Positions 44,686 through 52,716 of a stretch of 64,000 bases of DNA are shown piece after piece (position 1 is the first letter of the stretch; each line of letters starts with the position of its first letter). The position numbers and the translations under genes are program-made. The stretch covers positions 3,083,501-3,147,500 of the forward strand of contig NZ_CP108393.1 of the NCBI RefSeq assembly GCF_035961655.1, in the 5' to 3' direction. The stretch comes from Streptomyces sp. NBC_01317 (GTDB taxonomy: Bacteria > Actinomycetota > Actinomycetes > Streptomycetales > Streptomycetaceae). The notes below the pieces were generated by a model that worked only from the letters and a program-made list of their open reading frames with translations, was not told the origin of the DNA and did no database searches.

Positions 44686-47600
44686 ATGCGGGAGAGTCAT
44701 CGGGCTGAGGCTGAGCGGCTGTTGGTGCGGGCCGTGGAGGAGGAGGTGCGGCGGTCCGGGGGGCGGGTTGACGCGGGGGGTTTGTTGACGCGGGGGCGGG
44801 GGGCGCTCGACTCGTTGGCCGCCGGGGCCGGGGAGGAGTACGACGCGTACGTGCGGGCCCTTGACGCGGAGCGGCAGGGGCGGGCGGAGTTGTCGGCCCG
44901 GCTCAGTTGGCAGGCGCTCGGAACTCCCGTGCTCGTCACCGCCGTTGCCGCGGCCGCCGCCGTCGGCGCCGACGTCGCGCTCGGTACCGCCGCCGCCACC
45001 GCGCTCGGTGCGGGAGCCGCCGTCGCCGTCGCCGGGGCCGCGACCACCGCCGCCCGCGTCACCGCCTCCCACTGGCCCGCCGCGCACCGGCGGGCCGGCG
45101 CGGCCGGGCAGCCCGGCGGGGCCGAGCAGCTGCGGCTCCAGTGGCTGACGGCGCTGGAGGTACGGTCCATCCGGCCGTTCCTGGACCAGCAGCGCGTCCT
45201 GACCTCCGCCACCCGGCGCACCACGAAGCAGCCGGCCGTGGCGCCCCAGCTGCGCGGCGGGGACCGCAGTGCCGCCGCGCGCCGCCGCAGTGTGCTGGAG
45301 CAGTCCTTCGGCCATCTCCCGGAGCCCGAGGGACCGTTCACCGGGCGCCGCGCCGAGATGGCGCGGATCGCGCAGTGGGTGCACGCCGCCCGTGTGTCCA
45401 CGGAGACCAGGCCGACCGTCGTGGTGCTCCACGGCGAGCCGGGTTCCGGACGTTCGGCGCTGGCCGTACGGGCCGCGCACCAGCTCAAGGACCAGTTCCG
45501 CGGCGCGTGTGTCGTCGACCTCCGGGGCGGCGACGGGGGTGAGCCTCCCCTGTCCACCCGGGACGCGCTGCTCCACCTGCTGAACCGGCTCGGCGCGCCC
45601 CGCGAGCAGCTGCTGTTCCGCGAACGGTCCTCCCCGGAGCAACAGGTACGGCGGCTCGCCGAGTTGTACCACCAGCACCTGACCGGCCTGCCCGTCACCG
45701 TCGTCCTGGACGACGCCTCCGACCCCGAGCAGATACGCACCCTCGTCCCCGAACGCTCCGACAGTCTGGTGTTGGTGACTGCCCGTCAGCCGGTCGAGCT
45801 GGCCGCCGATGTGCCCGCCTGGGTGCATCAGCTGCCCGTCGAGGCCCTGGACGCGGTCGGTGCCGAGGAGTTGCTGCGGGAATCCGCCGAACACTCCGCC
45901 GAGTCCGCCGCTGCCCCCTACGACAGCCAGTCGACCGACCTGGTACGGGAGTTGTGCGCCGGCCTGCCCCTCGCGCTGCGCATCGCGGGCTCCTCCCTCG
46001 GCGCCCGCAGCACCCAGCAGCTCGCCGCCGAACTCTCGGTCGCCGGACGCGGGGTCGGGGCCGTGGAACGCGCCTTGTGGCTGCGCTACAACGACCAGAA
46101 CGAACAGACCCGCAGACTGCTGCGCCGCCTCGCCCTCGCGGGCCGCGCCTCCCTGGGCGCCGCCGCCGCGGCGGCCCTGCTGGCGACGGACGAGCAGGAG
46201 GCGGGACAGCGGCTCGCCGCGCTGTCCCGCGCCGGCCTGATCGACCACGTACGGTCCGGCCGCTACCGGCTCCACGACGCCGTACGGGCCTTCGCCCACG
46301 CCCGCCTCCTCGACGAGGAGGAGGACGCCGACCGTACCGCCGCACAGGAACGCCTCATCAGGAACTACGGCGAGCTGGCCGGCTCCGTGATCCGCATGGT
46401 CGACGGCAAGACATCGACCCGCGCCGACCTGTTCAGGACCGCCGCCGGCGGCCACGGCTTCACCTCCCTGGACGCGGCGCTGCGCTGGCTGGACGACGAG
46501 TCGAGCTTCATCACCGCCACGCTGCGCCACGCCGAGGGCGTCGACCAGCGGGCCGTACTGAACCTGCTCGGCGCGCTCTGCGACTACTGCCTGCTGCGCG
46601 GCGACCTCTACCGGCTGGGCGAGATCAGCGAGTTGACCCAGGCCGTCGACCAAGGACTGCTGGTCCGCTCGGTCCAGTGGCGAACGGGCATCGCCGCCCG
46701 CCAGCTCGGTGAGCTGGACAAGGCCCGTACGACCCTGACCTCCGTGGTCGACCTCTACCGGGAGGCCCAGCACGACGCCGGGGCCGCCCTCGCCCTCTGC
46801 TCCCTCGGCATCACCCTGCACCACCAGGGCAATCTCCCCGAGGCATCGGCGAAGCTGCGCGAGGCGCTGGACCTCCAGTCGGCGAAGGAACTGGCCGGCG
46901 ACCGCGCCTGGACGCTCCACGCGCTGGCCGCCGTCGAGCGCGACCGCGCCAACCTCGCCGAGGCCCTCACGCTGCTCGCCACCGCGCTGGTGCTCCACCG
47001 CGAGAACGAGTCGGTGCACGGCGAGGCCTGGTCCCACTTCCAGCTGGGCCAGGTGTGCCTGCGCATGGGAGACGTCCCGCGCGCCGAGTCCGAACTGCGC
47101 ACCGCCTCCGACCTGTACGGCCGCACCCAGGACCGCCGGGGCGAGGCCTGGGCGCTGACCCAGCTGGCCAGGGCCCGGCTGGTGGACGGCGAACCCGCCC
47201 CGGCCGCCGGGCAGTTGCGCGAGGCGCTCGCCCGCCACCGCGAGAACGAGGACGCCCGGGGCGAGGCCTGGACGCTGTACTACCTCGGCCAGGCCCTGGA
47301 GGAGAGCGGCGAACCGGGCCAGGCCGTAAGGGAGTTGGAGCGGGCGCGCACGATGTTCTCCCGCATGCGGGACGTGTACGGGCTGGCCTGCGCCCGGCAC
47401 CACTCGGGCCGGGTCACCCGCGACCAGCAGGCCGACCGGACGGGCAACCTGCGCAACTCGGGCTTCGCCCGCCAGCTGCTGGTCGACGCCCGCGCGGACT
47501 TCCGCCGCATCGGCGTGGCGCACGGCGAGGCCTGGACCTGTCTGGAGCTGGCCGTCATCGACGCGGGCAACAACCGCGCGGCCCAGGCGCTCCAGCTGTG

Positions 47601-47928
47601 CGACGAGGCTACGGCGCTCTTCACGTCGTACGAGGACCGGCGCGGCGCGGACTGGTCACGCTTCCTGCGCTGCACGCTGCTGCCGTACGCCTCACCCGGC
47701 GGCGTCGAGGTGGGGTCCGTGGTCGCCGAGCAGGAACTCGCCGAACTGGCGGCCGCACGCCACACGACCCGGGACGGCAAGCTGGAGGACTGCGCGGAGG
47801 CGTTCGCGGTGGTGCTGGACCGGGGCATCACGCTGGAGGACGGCTGGCAGGCCTGGCGCCTGGGCATGATCCCGAACCGCCACGCGCGCGAGGTGATGGG
47901 CGTCCCGGTGGGGGTGGAGCAGCCCTGA
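44686..47928 (+). CDS. Membrane-tethered STAND NTPase with TPR repeats
   Basis: A 1080-residue signal-transduction ATPase. Residues about 80-125 form two Ala/Val/Gly-rich membrane segments. After a linker comes an NB-ARC-like NTPase: P-loop HGEPGSGRSALAVRAA (about residues 249-264), Walker B VTVVLDDASDPEQI, sensor VLVTARQP, and the winged-helix GLPLALRIAGSSLG region. The C-terminal half is TPR repeats (GAALALCSLGITLHHQGNLP, EAWSHFQLGQVCLRMGD). There is no DNA-binding domain, unlike AfsR-type relatives. STAND proteins act as ligand-triggered oligomeric switches, including in antiphage defence; no effector domain is recognised here. ATG 44686 has GGAGGGGG upstream. It is divergent from the Rhs operon. 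Confidence 0.85.
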   Translation: MRESHRAEAERLLVRAVEEEVRRSGGRVDAGGLLTRGRGALDSLAAGAGEEYDAYVRALDAERQGRAELSARLSWQALGTPVLVTAVAAAAAVGADVALGTAAATALGAGAAVAVAGAATTAARVTASHWPAAHRRAGAAGQPGGAEQLRLQWLTALEVRSIRPFLDQQRVLTSATRRTTKQPAVAPQLRGGDRSAAARRRSVLEQSFGHLPEPEGPFTGRRAEMARIAQWVHAARVSTETRPTVVVLHGEPGSGRSALAVRAAHQLKDQFRGACVVDLRGGDGGEPPLSTRDALLHLLNRLGAPREQLLFRERSSPEQQVRRLAELYHQHLTGLPVTVVLDDASDPEQIRTLVPERSDSLVLVTARQPVELAADVPAWVHQLPVEALDAVGAEELLRESAEHSAESAAAPYDSQSTDLVRELCAGLPLALRIAGSSLGARSTQQLAAELSVAGRGVGAVERALWLRYNDQNEQTRRLLRRLALAGRASLGAAAAAALLATDEQEAGQRLAALSRAGLIDHVRSGRYRLHDAVRAFAHARLLDEEEDADRTAAQERLIRNYGELAGSVIRMVDGKTSTRADLFRTAAGGHGFTSLDAALRWLDDESSFITATLRHAEGVDQRAVLNLLGALCDYCLLRGDLYRLGEISELTQAVDQGLLVRSVQWRTGIAARQLGELDKARTTLTSVVDLYREAQHDAGAALALCSLGITLHHQGNLPEASAKLREALDLQSAKELAGDRAWTLHALAAVERDRANLAEALTLLATALVLHRENESVHGEAWSHFQLGQVCLRMGDVPRAESELRTASDLYGRTQDRRGEAWALTQLARARLVDGEPAPAAGQLREALARHRENEDARGEAWTLYYLGQALEESGEPGQAVRELERARTMFSRMRDVYGLACARHHSGRVTRDQQADRTGNLRNSGFARQLLVDARADFRRIGVAHGEAWTCLELAVIDAGNNRAAQALQLCDEATALFTSYEDRRGADWSRFLRCTLLPYASPGGVEVGSVVAEQELAELAAARHTTRDGKLEDCAEAFAVVLDRGITLEDGWQAWRLGMIPNRHAREVMGVPVGVEQP

Positions 47929-48021
47929 GCGAATCCGGTACGGGAAGAGTCCTGAGCAAATCCGGTACGGGGTACTGAGCGGAGCCGCTACGGGCAGGAT
48001 CCTGAGCCGAGCCGGTACGGG
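47925..48021 (+). repeat. Four degenerate tandem repeats (about 22-27 bp)
   Basis: Units starting CTGAGC and containing TCCGGTACGGG or a near variant begin at 47925, 47952, 47975 and 48002. The first unit includes the stop codon of the STAND gene. They lie between convergent genes and could affect termination, or be a replication-slippage product. Confidence 0.65.
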
Positions 48022-48060
48022 GCCGGTACGCGCCGCACGCACAGCGCGGACCGGCTCCGG

Positions 48061-48372
48061 CTATTCCTTCTTGCCCGGCACCCGGTCCGCCGGCGCACCG
48101 GTGGCCGCCCCCGCGCCCACCGCGTCCGCCGGGGCAGAAGCCCCCGGCGCCTCGTCCGAAGCCCCCGAAACCTCGTCCGAAGCCTCCGGCGCCTCCTTGA
48201 AGTCGACCTTCCCCATGTGCCGGTTCATCGACTTCATCAGCCACCACAGCCCCGCCGCCATCACCGCGAAGACGACAAAGCCGAGAACGCCGGGAGTCAC
48301 CTTGTTCTCGTCGAGCTCCTGCGCGAGCGGAACGACGTGTGTCACTGCCTGGGTCGCATACATATCAGGCAT
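48061..48372 (-). CDS. Small membrane protein encoded next to mca
   Basis: A 103-residue protein (100 if ATG 48363 is used). The N-terminus MYATQAVTHVVPLAQELD is followed by one membrane span (GVLGFVVFAVMAAGLWWLM), a basic stretch and a low-complexity acidic Ala/Pro/Ser tail. I recognise this as the small conserved hypothetical that accompanies mca in Streptomyces, but no function is known. The longer start overlaps the mca stop by 8 bp; the shorter leaves a 1-bp gap. In both cases it is coupled to mca. Confidence 0.75.
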   Translation of the reverse strand: MPDMYATQAVTHVVPLAQELDENKVTPGVLGFVVFAVMAAGLWWLMKSMNRHMGKVDFKEAPEASDEVSGASDEAPGASAPADAVGAGAATGAPADRVPGKKE

Positions 48373-49246
48373 TGTCGCGGATGCCCGCGAAGAGGTCGCT
48401 CTCGGGGAGGGAGGTATCGACGAGCGACTTCGCGAGCTCGTACTCCTCGGTCGGCCAGACCTCCCGCTGGAGATCCATCGGCACCCGGAACCAGCCGCCG
48501 TCCGGGTCGATCTGCGTGGCGTGCGCGATCAGCGCCTTGTCCCGGATCTCGAAGAAGTCCGCGCACGGGACGTGCGTGGTCAGCGTCCGCGCCTTGCGCT
48601 CGAACTCGTCCCAGCGCGCCAGCCAGTCCCCGTACGGCGACTCCAGGCCACGGGCCAGCAGCGCCTCGTGCAGCGCGACCGTGCGCTGGAGGTTGAAGCC
48701 CTGGTTGTAGTAGAGCTTCCGCGGCTGCCAGACGGGGCCGAACTCCGCCTCGGGGTACTTCTCGGTGTCCGTAGCGCCCTCAAAGGCGACCACCGAGATG
48801 TTGTGGGTCATGATGTGGTCCGGGTGCGGATACCCGCCGTTCTCGTCGTACGTCGTGATGACCTGCGGCCGGAACGAGCGGATCAGCCGGACGAGCCGCC
48901 CCGCCGCCACGTCCACGTCCTCCAGCGCGAAGCACCCCTCGGGAAGCGGCGGCAGCGGATCGCCCTCGGGCAGCCCGGAGTCGACGAACCCGAGCCACTC
49001 CTGCTTCACACCGAGGATCTCGCGCGCCTCGGCCATCTCCTTCTTACGGACCTCGTGGATGTGCTCCTCGATGTAGGAGTCCCCCTGGAGCTTGGGGTTG
49101 AGGATGGAGCCGCGCTCGCCTCCGGTGCAGGTCACGACCAGCACGTCCACCCCCTCGGACACGTACTTGGCCATGGTGGCCGCACCCTTGCTCGACTCGT
49201 CGTCGGGGTGGGCGTGGACGGCCATCAGTCGCAGCTGGTCAGTCAA
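48365..49246 (-). CDS. mca: Mycothiol S-conjugate amidase
   Basis: A 293-residue zinc metallohydrolase of the MshB/LmbE family. It cleaves mycothiol conjugates to release mercapturic acids for export, which detoxifies electrophiles and antibiotics in actinomycetes. The metal-binding motif is VHAHPDDE (His13, Asp16), with the later YPHPDHIMTHN region supplying the remaining His. TTG 49246 gives the canonical N-terminus TDQLRLMAVHAHPDD and has GAGG 8 bp upstream; longer readings add residues not seen in the family. It is divergent from the DUF4307 gene, with about 97 bp between the starts. Confidence 0.95.
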   Translation of the reverse strand: MTDQLRLMAVHAHPDDESSKGAATMAKYVSEGVDVLVVTCTGGERGSILNPKLQGDSYIEEHIHEVRKKEMAEAREILGVKQEWLGFVDSGLPEGDPLPPLPEGCFALEDVDVAAGRLVRLIRSFRPQVITTYDENGGYPHPDHIMTHNISVVAFEGATDTEKYPEAEFGPVWQPRKLYYNQGFNLQRTVALHEALLARGLESPYGDWLARWDEFERKARTLTTHVPCADFFEIRDKALIAHATQIDPDGGWFRVPMDLQREVWPTEEYELAKSLVDTSLPESDLFAGIRDNA

Positions 49247-49343
49247 GACTCGATCCTCAGTGATTCGTCGCATCAGGCGGCTTCTATAGTGACGGATATC
49301 GGGGGGAGGAAATTCCGGCCGCCCGACTCCGGGAGGAACGACC

Positions 49344-49745
49344 ATGGCTGTGGTACGCGAGCAGCTCCCCCAGGGACGCTACGGCCGTTCGGCCGACCAG
49401 CGCGCCGACCGCCGCCTGAAGATCACCGGCGCCGTCCTCGGAGCGCTCGCGGTGGTCCTGCTCGGCTGGTACGGATACCACTCCATCGCCGGGCAGAGTG
49501 TCTCCGGCGAGCTCATCAAGTTCAAGCGGGTTTCCGCCACCTCCGTAGAGGCGCACCTGGAAGTCCGCAAGAAGCGGGACGCCACCGGCACCTGCACCCT
49601 GCGCTCGCTCGCGGAGAGCGGCGCCGAGGTCGGCCGCAAGGAGGTCCGCTTCACCAAGGGTGAGACGCGGGTCGACGAGGTCGTCACGATCAGGACGACC
49701 GAGAGCGCCACCGCGACGGAACTCGTGGGCTGCACGACCGACTGA
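49344..49745 (+). CDS. DUF4307 single-pass membrane protein
   Basis: A 133-residue protein. A basic N-terminal tail (RYGRSADQRADRRL) leads to one membrane span (ITGAVLGALAVVLLGWYGYH), followed by an extracytoplasmic domain of beta character (SGELIKFKRVSATSVEAHLE, GTCTLRSLAESGAEVGRKEV, and a final Cys in ELVGCTTD). Two Cys residues could form a disulfide. It is the conserved actinobacterial protein found between mca and greA; the function is unknown. GGGAGG precedes the ATG. Confidence 0.85.
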   Translation: MAVVREQLPQGRYGRSADQRADRRLKITGAVLGALAVVLLGWYGYHSIAGQSVSGELIKFKRVSATSVEAHLEVRKKRDATGTCTLRSLAESGAEVGRKEVRFTKGETRVDEVVTIRTTESATATELVGCTTD

Positions 49746-49972
49746 CCCGTGGGCCGCGCGAGCGACTGAGGCACCAGGGCCGGCGGCCCCGCGACCGCCC
49801 GTTCCGACCCACCGCACCTTACGGCTCTGACCTGCGGTGACGTATTTCTGATGGCATTCGTCCTCCCCCTTACGCCCTGAAATTGTTAGGCTCGTGGTTT
49901 CGCCCCACCGAGAAGGCACAATCTTCTGGGTAGGGCGTTGCTTTGTATTCCCAGTACCTACGAGGAGCACCT

Positions 49973-50470
49973 GTGACCCAGACCAGCGAGAACGTGACCT
50001 GGCTCACCCAGGACGCGTACAACCAGCTGAAGGCCGAGCTGGACTACCTGTCTGGTCCCGCCCGCACCGAGATCGCCAAGAAGATCGAGGCTGCTCGCGA
50101 GGAGGGCGACCTGCGGGAGAACGGCGGGTACCACGCGGCCAAGGAAGAGCAGGGCAAGCAGGAGCTCCGGGTCCGCCAGCTGACCCAGCTCCTCCAGAAG
50201 GCGAAGGTCGGCGAGGCGCCCGCGGACGACGGCGTGGTCGAGCCCGGCATGGTGGTGACCATCGCGTTCGACGGCGACGCCGACGACACGGTGACCTTCC
50301 TCATGGCGTCGCGTGAATACGCGAGCGCCGACATCGAGACGTACTCCCCGCAGTCCCCGCTGGGCTCGGGTGTGAACGGCAAGAAGGTCGGCGACGACGC
50401 GGAGTACGAACTGCCCAACGGCAAGAAGGCCGCGGTGAAGATCCTCGCGGCCAAGCCCTACCAGGGCTGA
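49973..50470 (+). CDS. greA: Transcription elongation factor GreA
   Basis: A 165-residue factor that reactivates backtracked RNA polymerase by stimulating transcript cleavage. The N-terminal coiled coil (LTQDAYNQLKAELDYL) carries the tip acidic pair in EEGDLRENGGYHAAKEEQ. The C-terminal FKBP-like domain ends SPLGSGVNGKKVGDDAEYEL, the family signature. GTG 49973 has GAGGAG upstream. A TAGGCT hexamer at 49887-49892 could be the -10 element. It is separated from the convergent ABC genes by a terminator hairpin. Confidence 0.95.
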   Translation: MTQTSENVTWLTQDAYNQLKAELDYLSGPARTEIAKKIEAAREEGDLRENGGYHAAKEEQGKQELRVRQLTQLLQKAKVGEAPADDGVVEPGMVVTIAFDGDADDTVTFLMASREYASADIETYSPQSPLGSGVNGKKVGDDAEYELPNGKKAAVKILAAKPYQG

Positions 50471-50486
50471 GCCCGACACGAACGCG

Positions 50487-50533
50487 AGCAGGGCCTTACC
50501 GCGTCACACGAGGTGACGGGGCGAGGCCCTGCT
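50487..50533. terminator. Bidirectional terminator between greA and the ABC permease gene
   Basis: AGCAGGGCCT (50487-50496) pairs with AGGCCCTGCT (50524-50533), with partly paired inner sequence. It begins 16 bp after the greA stop and lies 28 bp after the end of the convergent permease gene. Confidence 0.75.
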
Positions 50534-50561
50534 GTGCGTACGGGATCAGCTGTACGTGGCG

Positions 50562-51425
50562 TCAGACCGACGCCGACCGGTACTTCCGTACCGCCAGCGT
50601 CCGGAACACCACGATGATCAGGACCGACCAGACCACCGACGCCCACACCGGATGCTCCATCGGCCACGCCGTGGACGTCGAGACCCCCGGGTTCCCGAAC
50701 AGCACCCGGCAGGCCTGCACGGTGGCGCTGAACGGATTCCAGTCGGCGATGTGCCGCAGCCAGGGCGTCATCTGGCTGGAGTCCACGAAGGCGTTCGAGA
50801 TGAACGTGACGGGGAACAGCCAGATGATCCCGCCGGAGGTCGCCGCCTCGGGCGTCCGCACCGACAGACCGATGAGCGCGCCGATCCAGGTGAAGGCGTA
50901 CCCCAGCAGGAGGAGCAGGCCGAAGGCGCCCAGGACCCGCCCGAAGTTGGTCGGGTCGGGGGTGCCGGTGCGCCAGCCCACGATCACGGCGACGATCGCG
51001 AGGACGAGGAGCGTGATGCACGTCTGTACGAGGTCGGCGACGGTACGTCCGGTCATCACCGCGCCCCGTGCCATCGGCAGGGAGCGGAACCGGTCGACGA
51101 GCCCCTTCTGCATGTCGTCCGCGATGCCGGCCGCGGAGCCCGCGGTGGCGAACGTGACGGTCTGCGCGAAGATCCCGGCCATCAGGAAGTCCTTGTAGAC
51201 ATTGGCGTTGGTGGTGTCGCCGACCCGGATGGACCCGCCGAAGACGTACGTGAAGAGGACCACGAACATCACCGGCTGGATGATCCCGAACAGGACCACC
51301 TCGGGGATGCGGGTCATCCGGATCAGGTTCCTGCGGGCGATGACCAGGGAGTCCCCGGCCGACTGGATGATCCCGCCGCGCGGCCGGGGGGCCGTGGTCC
51401 GCGGTGCGTCGGTGGTGGCGGTCAC
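50562..51425 (-). CDS. ABC-2 type permease (DrrB-like)
   Basis: A 287-residue membrane protein with six hydrophobic segments. The ABC-2 signature is present: an N-terminal RRNLIRMTRIPEVVLFGI amphipathic start, QPVMFVVLFTYVFGGSI, a conserved DRFRSLPMARGAVMTGR loop, and FPVTFISNAFVDSSQMTPWL. This is the DrrB-like drug/lipid exporter subfamily. GTG 51425 overlaps the stop of the ATPase gene (GTGA). With the upstream ATPase it would form an efflux pump; the substrate is unknown. Confidence 0.9.
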   Translation of the reverse strand: MTATTDAPRTTAPRPRGGIIQSAGDSLVIARRNLIRMTRIPEVVLFGIIQPVMFVVLFTYVFGGSIRVGDTTNANVYKDFLMAGIFAQTVTFATAGSAAGIADDMQKGLVDRFRSLPMARGAVMTGRTVADLVQTCITLLVLAIVAVIVGWRTGTPDPTNFGRVLGAFGLLLLLGYAFTWIGALIGLSVRTPEAATSGGIIWLFPVTFISNAFVDSSQMTPWLRHIADWNPFSATVQACRVLFGNPGVSTSTAWPMEHPVWASVVWSVLIIVVFRTLAVRKYRSASV

Positions 51426-52450
51426 TTCCCGGCCTCCTTGGTGGTGTGGTCACTGCTCGTGTGGTCACTTCTGGTGCTGCCCGTGCCGTCGCCGCCGGTG
51501 GCGTCACTCGCGTGGCCGGTGAGCGAGATGAAGACGTCGTCGAGGGTCGGCCGGCGCAGCCCGATGTCGTCGATCTCGACGCCCCGGCTGTCCAGTTCCC
51601 TGATGACCTCGGCGAGCAGCTTGGCCCCGCCGGTGACCGGGACGGTCAGCTTGCGGGTGTGCTCGGCGACCGCGACGAGTTCCTCGCCGCCCTTGCCGAA
51701 GCCGGCCAGGACCGTGCGGGTGGGCCCGATCTGGTCCTGTTCGTGTACGACGACCTCGACGCGCTCGCCGCCGGTCTGGGCCTTGAGCTGGTCGGCGGTG
51801 CCGCGCGCGATGACCTGGCCGTGGTCGATGACGCAGATGTCGTGGGCGAGGTGGTCGGCCTCCTCCAGATACTGCGTGGTGAGCAGCAGGGTCGTCCCGC
51901 CCGCCACCAGCTCCTGGATGATCCCCCACAGCTGCTGGCGGTTGCGCGGGTCGAGCCCGGTGGTCGGCTCGTCCATGAACATCACGGGCGGCGAGACCAC
52001 GAGCGCGGCGGCGAGGTCGAGCCGCCTGCGCATACCGCCCGAGTAGGTCTTGGTCGTACGGTCGGCCGCGTCGGTGAGGTTGAAGCGCTCCAGCAGCTCG
52101 TCCGCGCGGGCCTTCGCGGCCTTGGAACGCATCTGGTAGAGCTGCCCGACCATCCGCAGGTTCTCGCGGCCCGTCAGGTATTCGTCGACCGCCGCGAACT
52201 GCCCGGACAGGCCGATGGACCGGCGGACCTCGTTCGGATACTTCACGACGTCGATGCCCGCGACCTCGGCACGGCCGCTGTCGGGCTGGAGAAGCGTGGT
52301 GAGGACCCGTACGGCGGTGGTCTTGCCCGCGCCGTTCGGTCCGAGGAGCCCGAGGACCGTGCCTTCGGGGACGTCGAGATCGACGCCGTCCAGAGCTCGT
52401 ACGTCGCCGAAAGTCTTCACCAGGCCTTCGGCGTAGATGGCGCCTGGCAT
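51422..52450 (-). CDS. ABC transporter ATPase (DrrA-like)
   Basis: A 342-residue ATPase. Walker A is GPNGAGKTT at 37-45, the Q-loop is in GLSGQFAAVDEYLTGRENL, the signature is YSGGMRRRLDLA, Walker B is VMFMDEPTTGLD, and the H-loop is in LLTTQYLEEADHLAHD. The C-terminal extension (DIGLRRPTLDDVFISLTGHA) is that of DrrA-type daunorubicin-resistance ATPases. The low-complexity His/Ser/Thr tail is unusual. ATG 52450 has GGGAG upstream. Two perfect palindromes lie in its 266-bp promoter region, but no regulator gene is adjacent. Confidence 0.92.
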   Translation of the reverse strand: MPGAIYAEGLVKTFGDVRALDGVDLDVPEGTVLGLLGPNGAGKTTAVRVLTTLLQPDSGRAEVAGIDVVKYPNEVRRSIGLSGQFAAVDEYLTGRENLRMVGQLYQMRSKAAKARADELLERFNLTDAADRTTKTYSGGMRRRLDLAAALVVSPPVMFMDEPTTGLDPRNRQQLWGIIQELVAGGTTLLLTTQYLEEADHLAHDICVIDHGQVIARGTADQLKAQTGGERVEVVVHEQDQIGPTRTVLAGFGKGGEELVAVAEHTRKLTVPVTGGAKLLAEVIRELDSRGVEIDDIGLRRPTLDDVFISLTGHASDATGGDGTGSTRSDHTSSDHTTKEAGK

Positions 52451-52482
52451 GTGGGTTCTCCCGAGTGGAGTGAAATGTCGGT

Positions 52483-52500
52483 GCTCTGCGTACGCAGAGC
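52483..52500. promoter_or_regulatory. 18-bp perfect palindrome in the ABC operon promoter
   Basis: GCTCTGCGTACGCAGAGC lies 33 bp upstream of the ATPase start and directly abuts a minus-strand TAGGCT hexamer (52497-52502) that fits a -10 box. A repressor bound here would block the promoter. Confidence 0.6.
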
Positions 52501-52578
52501 CTAGGGCGCCCGGGCCTCCCGGCGCCCGGAATATCACCACCGGGCCCGGACAGGATCGAGTCAGAGCCGGAACACTAA

Positions 52579-52592
52579 CGCGATATATCGCG
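52579..52592. promoter_or_regulatory. Second palindrome CGCGATATATCGCG in the ABC operon promoter region
   Basis: A perfect 14-bp palindrome with an AT core, 79 bp upstream of the 18-bp palindrome. Palindromes of this shape often precede PadR-type regulated genes in Streptomyces (from memory, not verified). It may be a second operator or an unrelated site. Confidence 0.45.
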
Positions 52593-52716
52593 AGTCACAA
52601 GCGGTTCCGGCCCATCCGGCGCATCCGGAACGTCCGGCACATCGGTGCAGCACATCTCCGACAGGGGAGCACATCTGTGGACCGGGATCGGGGAGTTCCC
52701 GGGAACTGCGCGGCGG

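Noticed and set aside
44587..47523. 978-codon minus-strand open frame opposite the STAND ATPase gene
   Set aside because: Low-complexity Gly/Gln/Val/Leu content typical of antisense of high-GC genes; the plus strand has P-loop, Walker B and TPR motifs.
48061..49246. Longer N-terminus of mca beginning at 49345
   Set aside because: The longer reading extends up to the start of the divergent DUF4307 gene and adds residues not found in the family; the TTG start with GAGG fits the conserved N-terminus.
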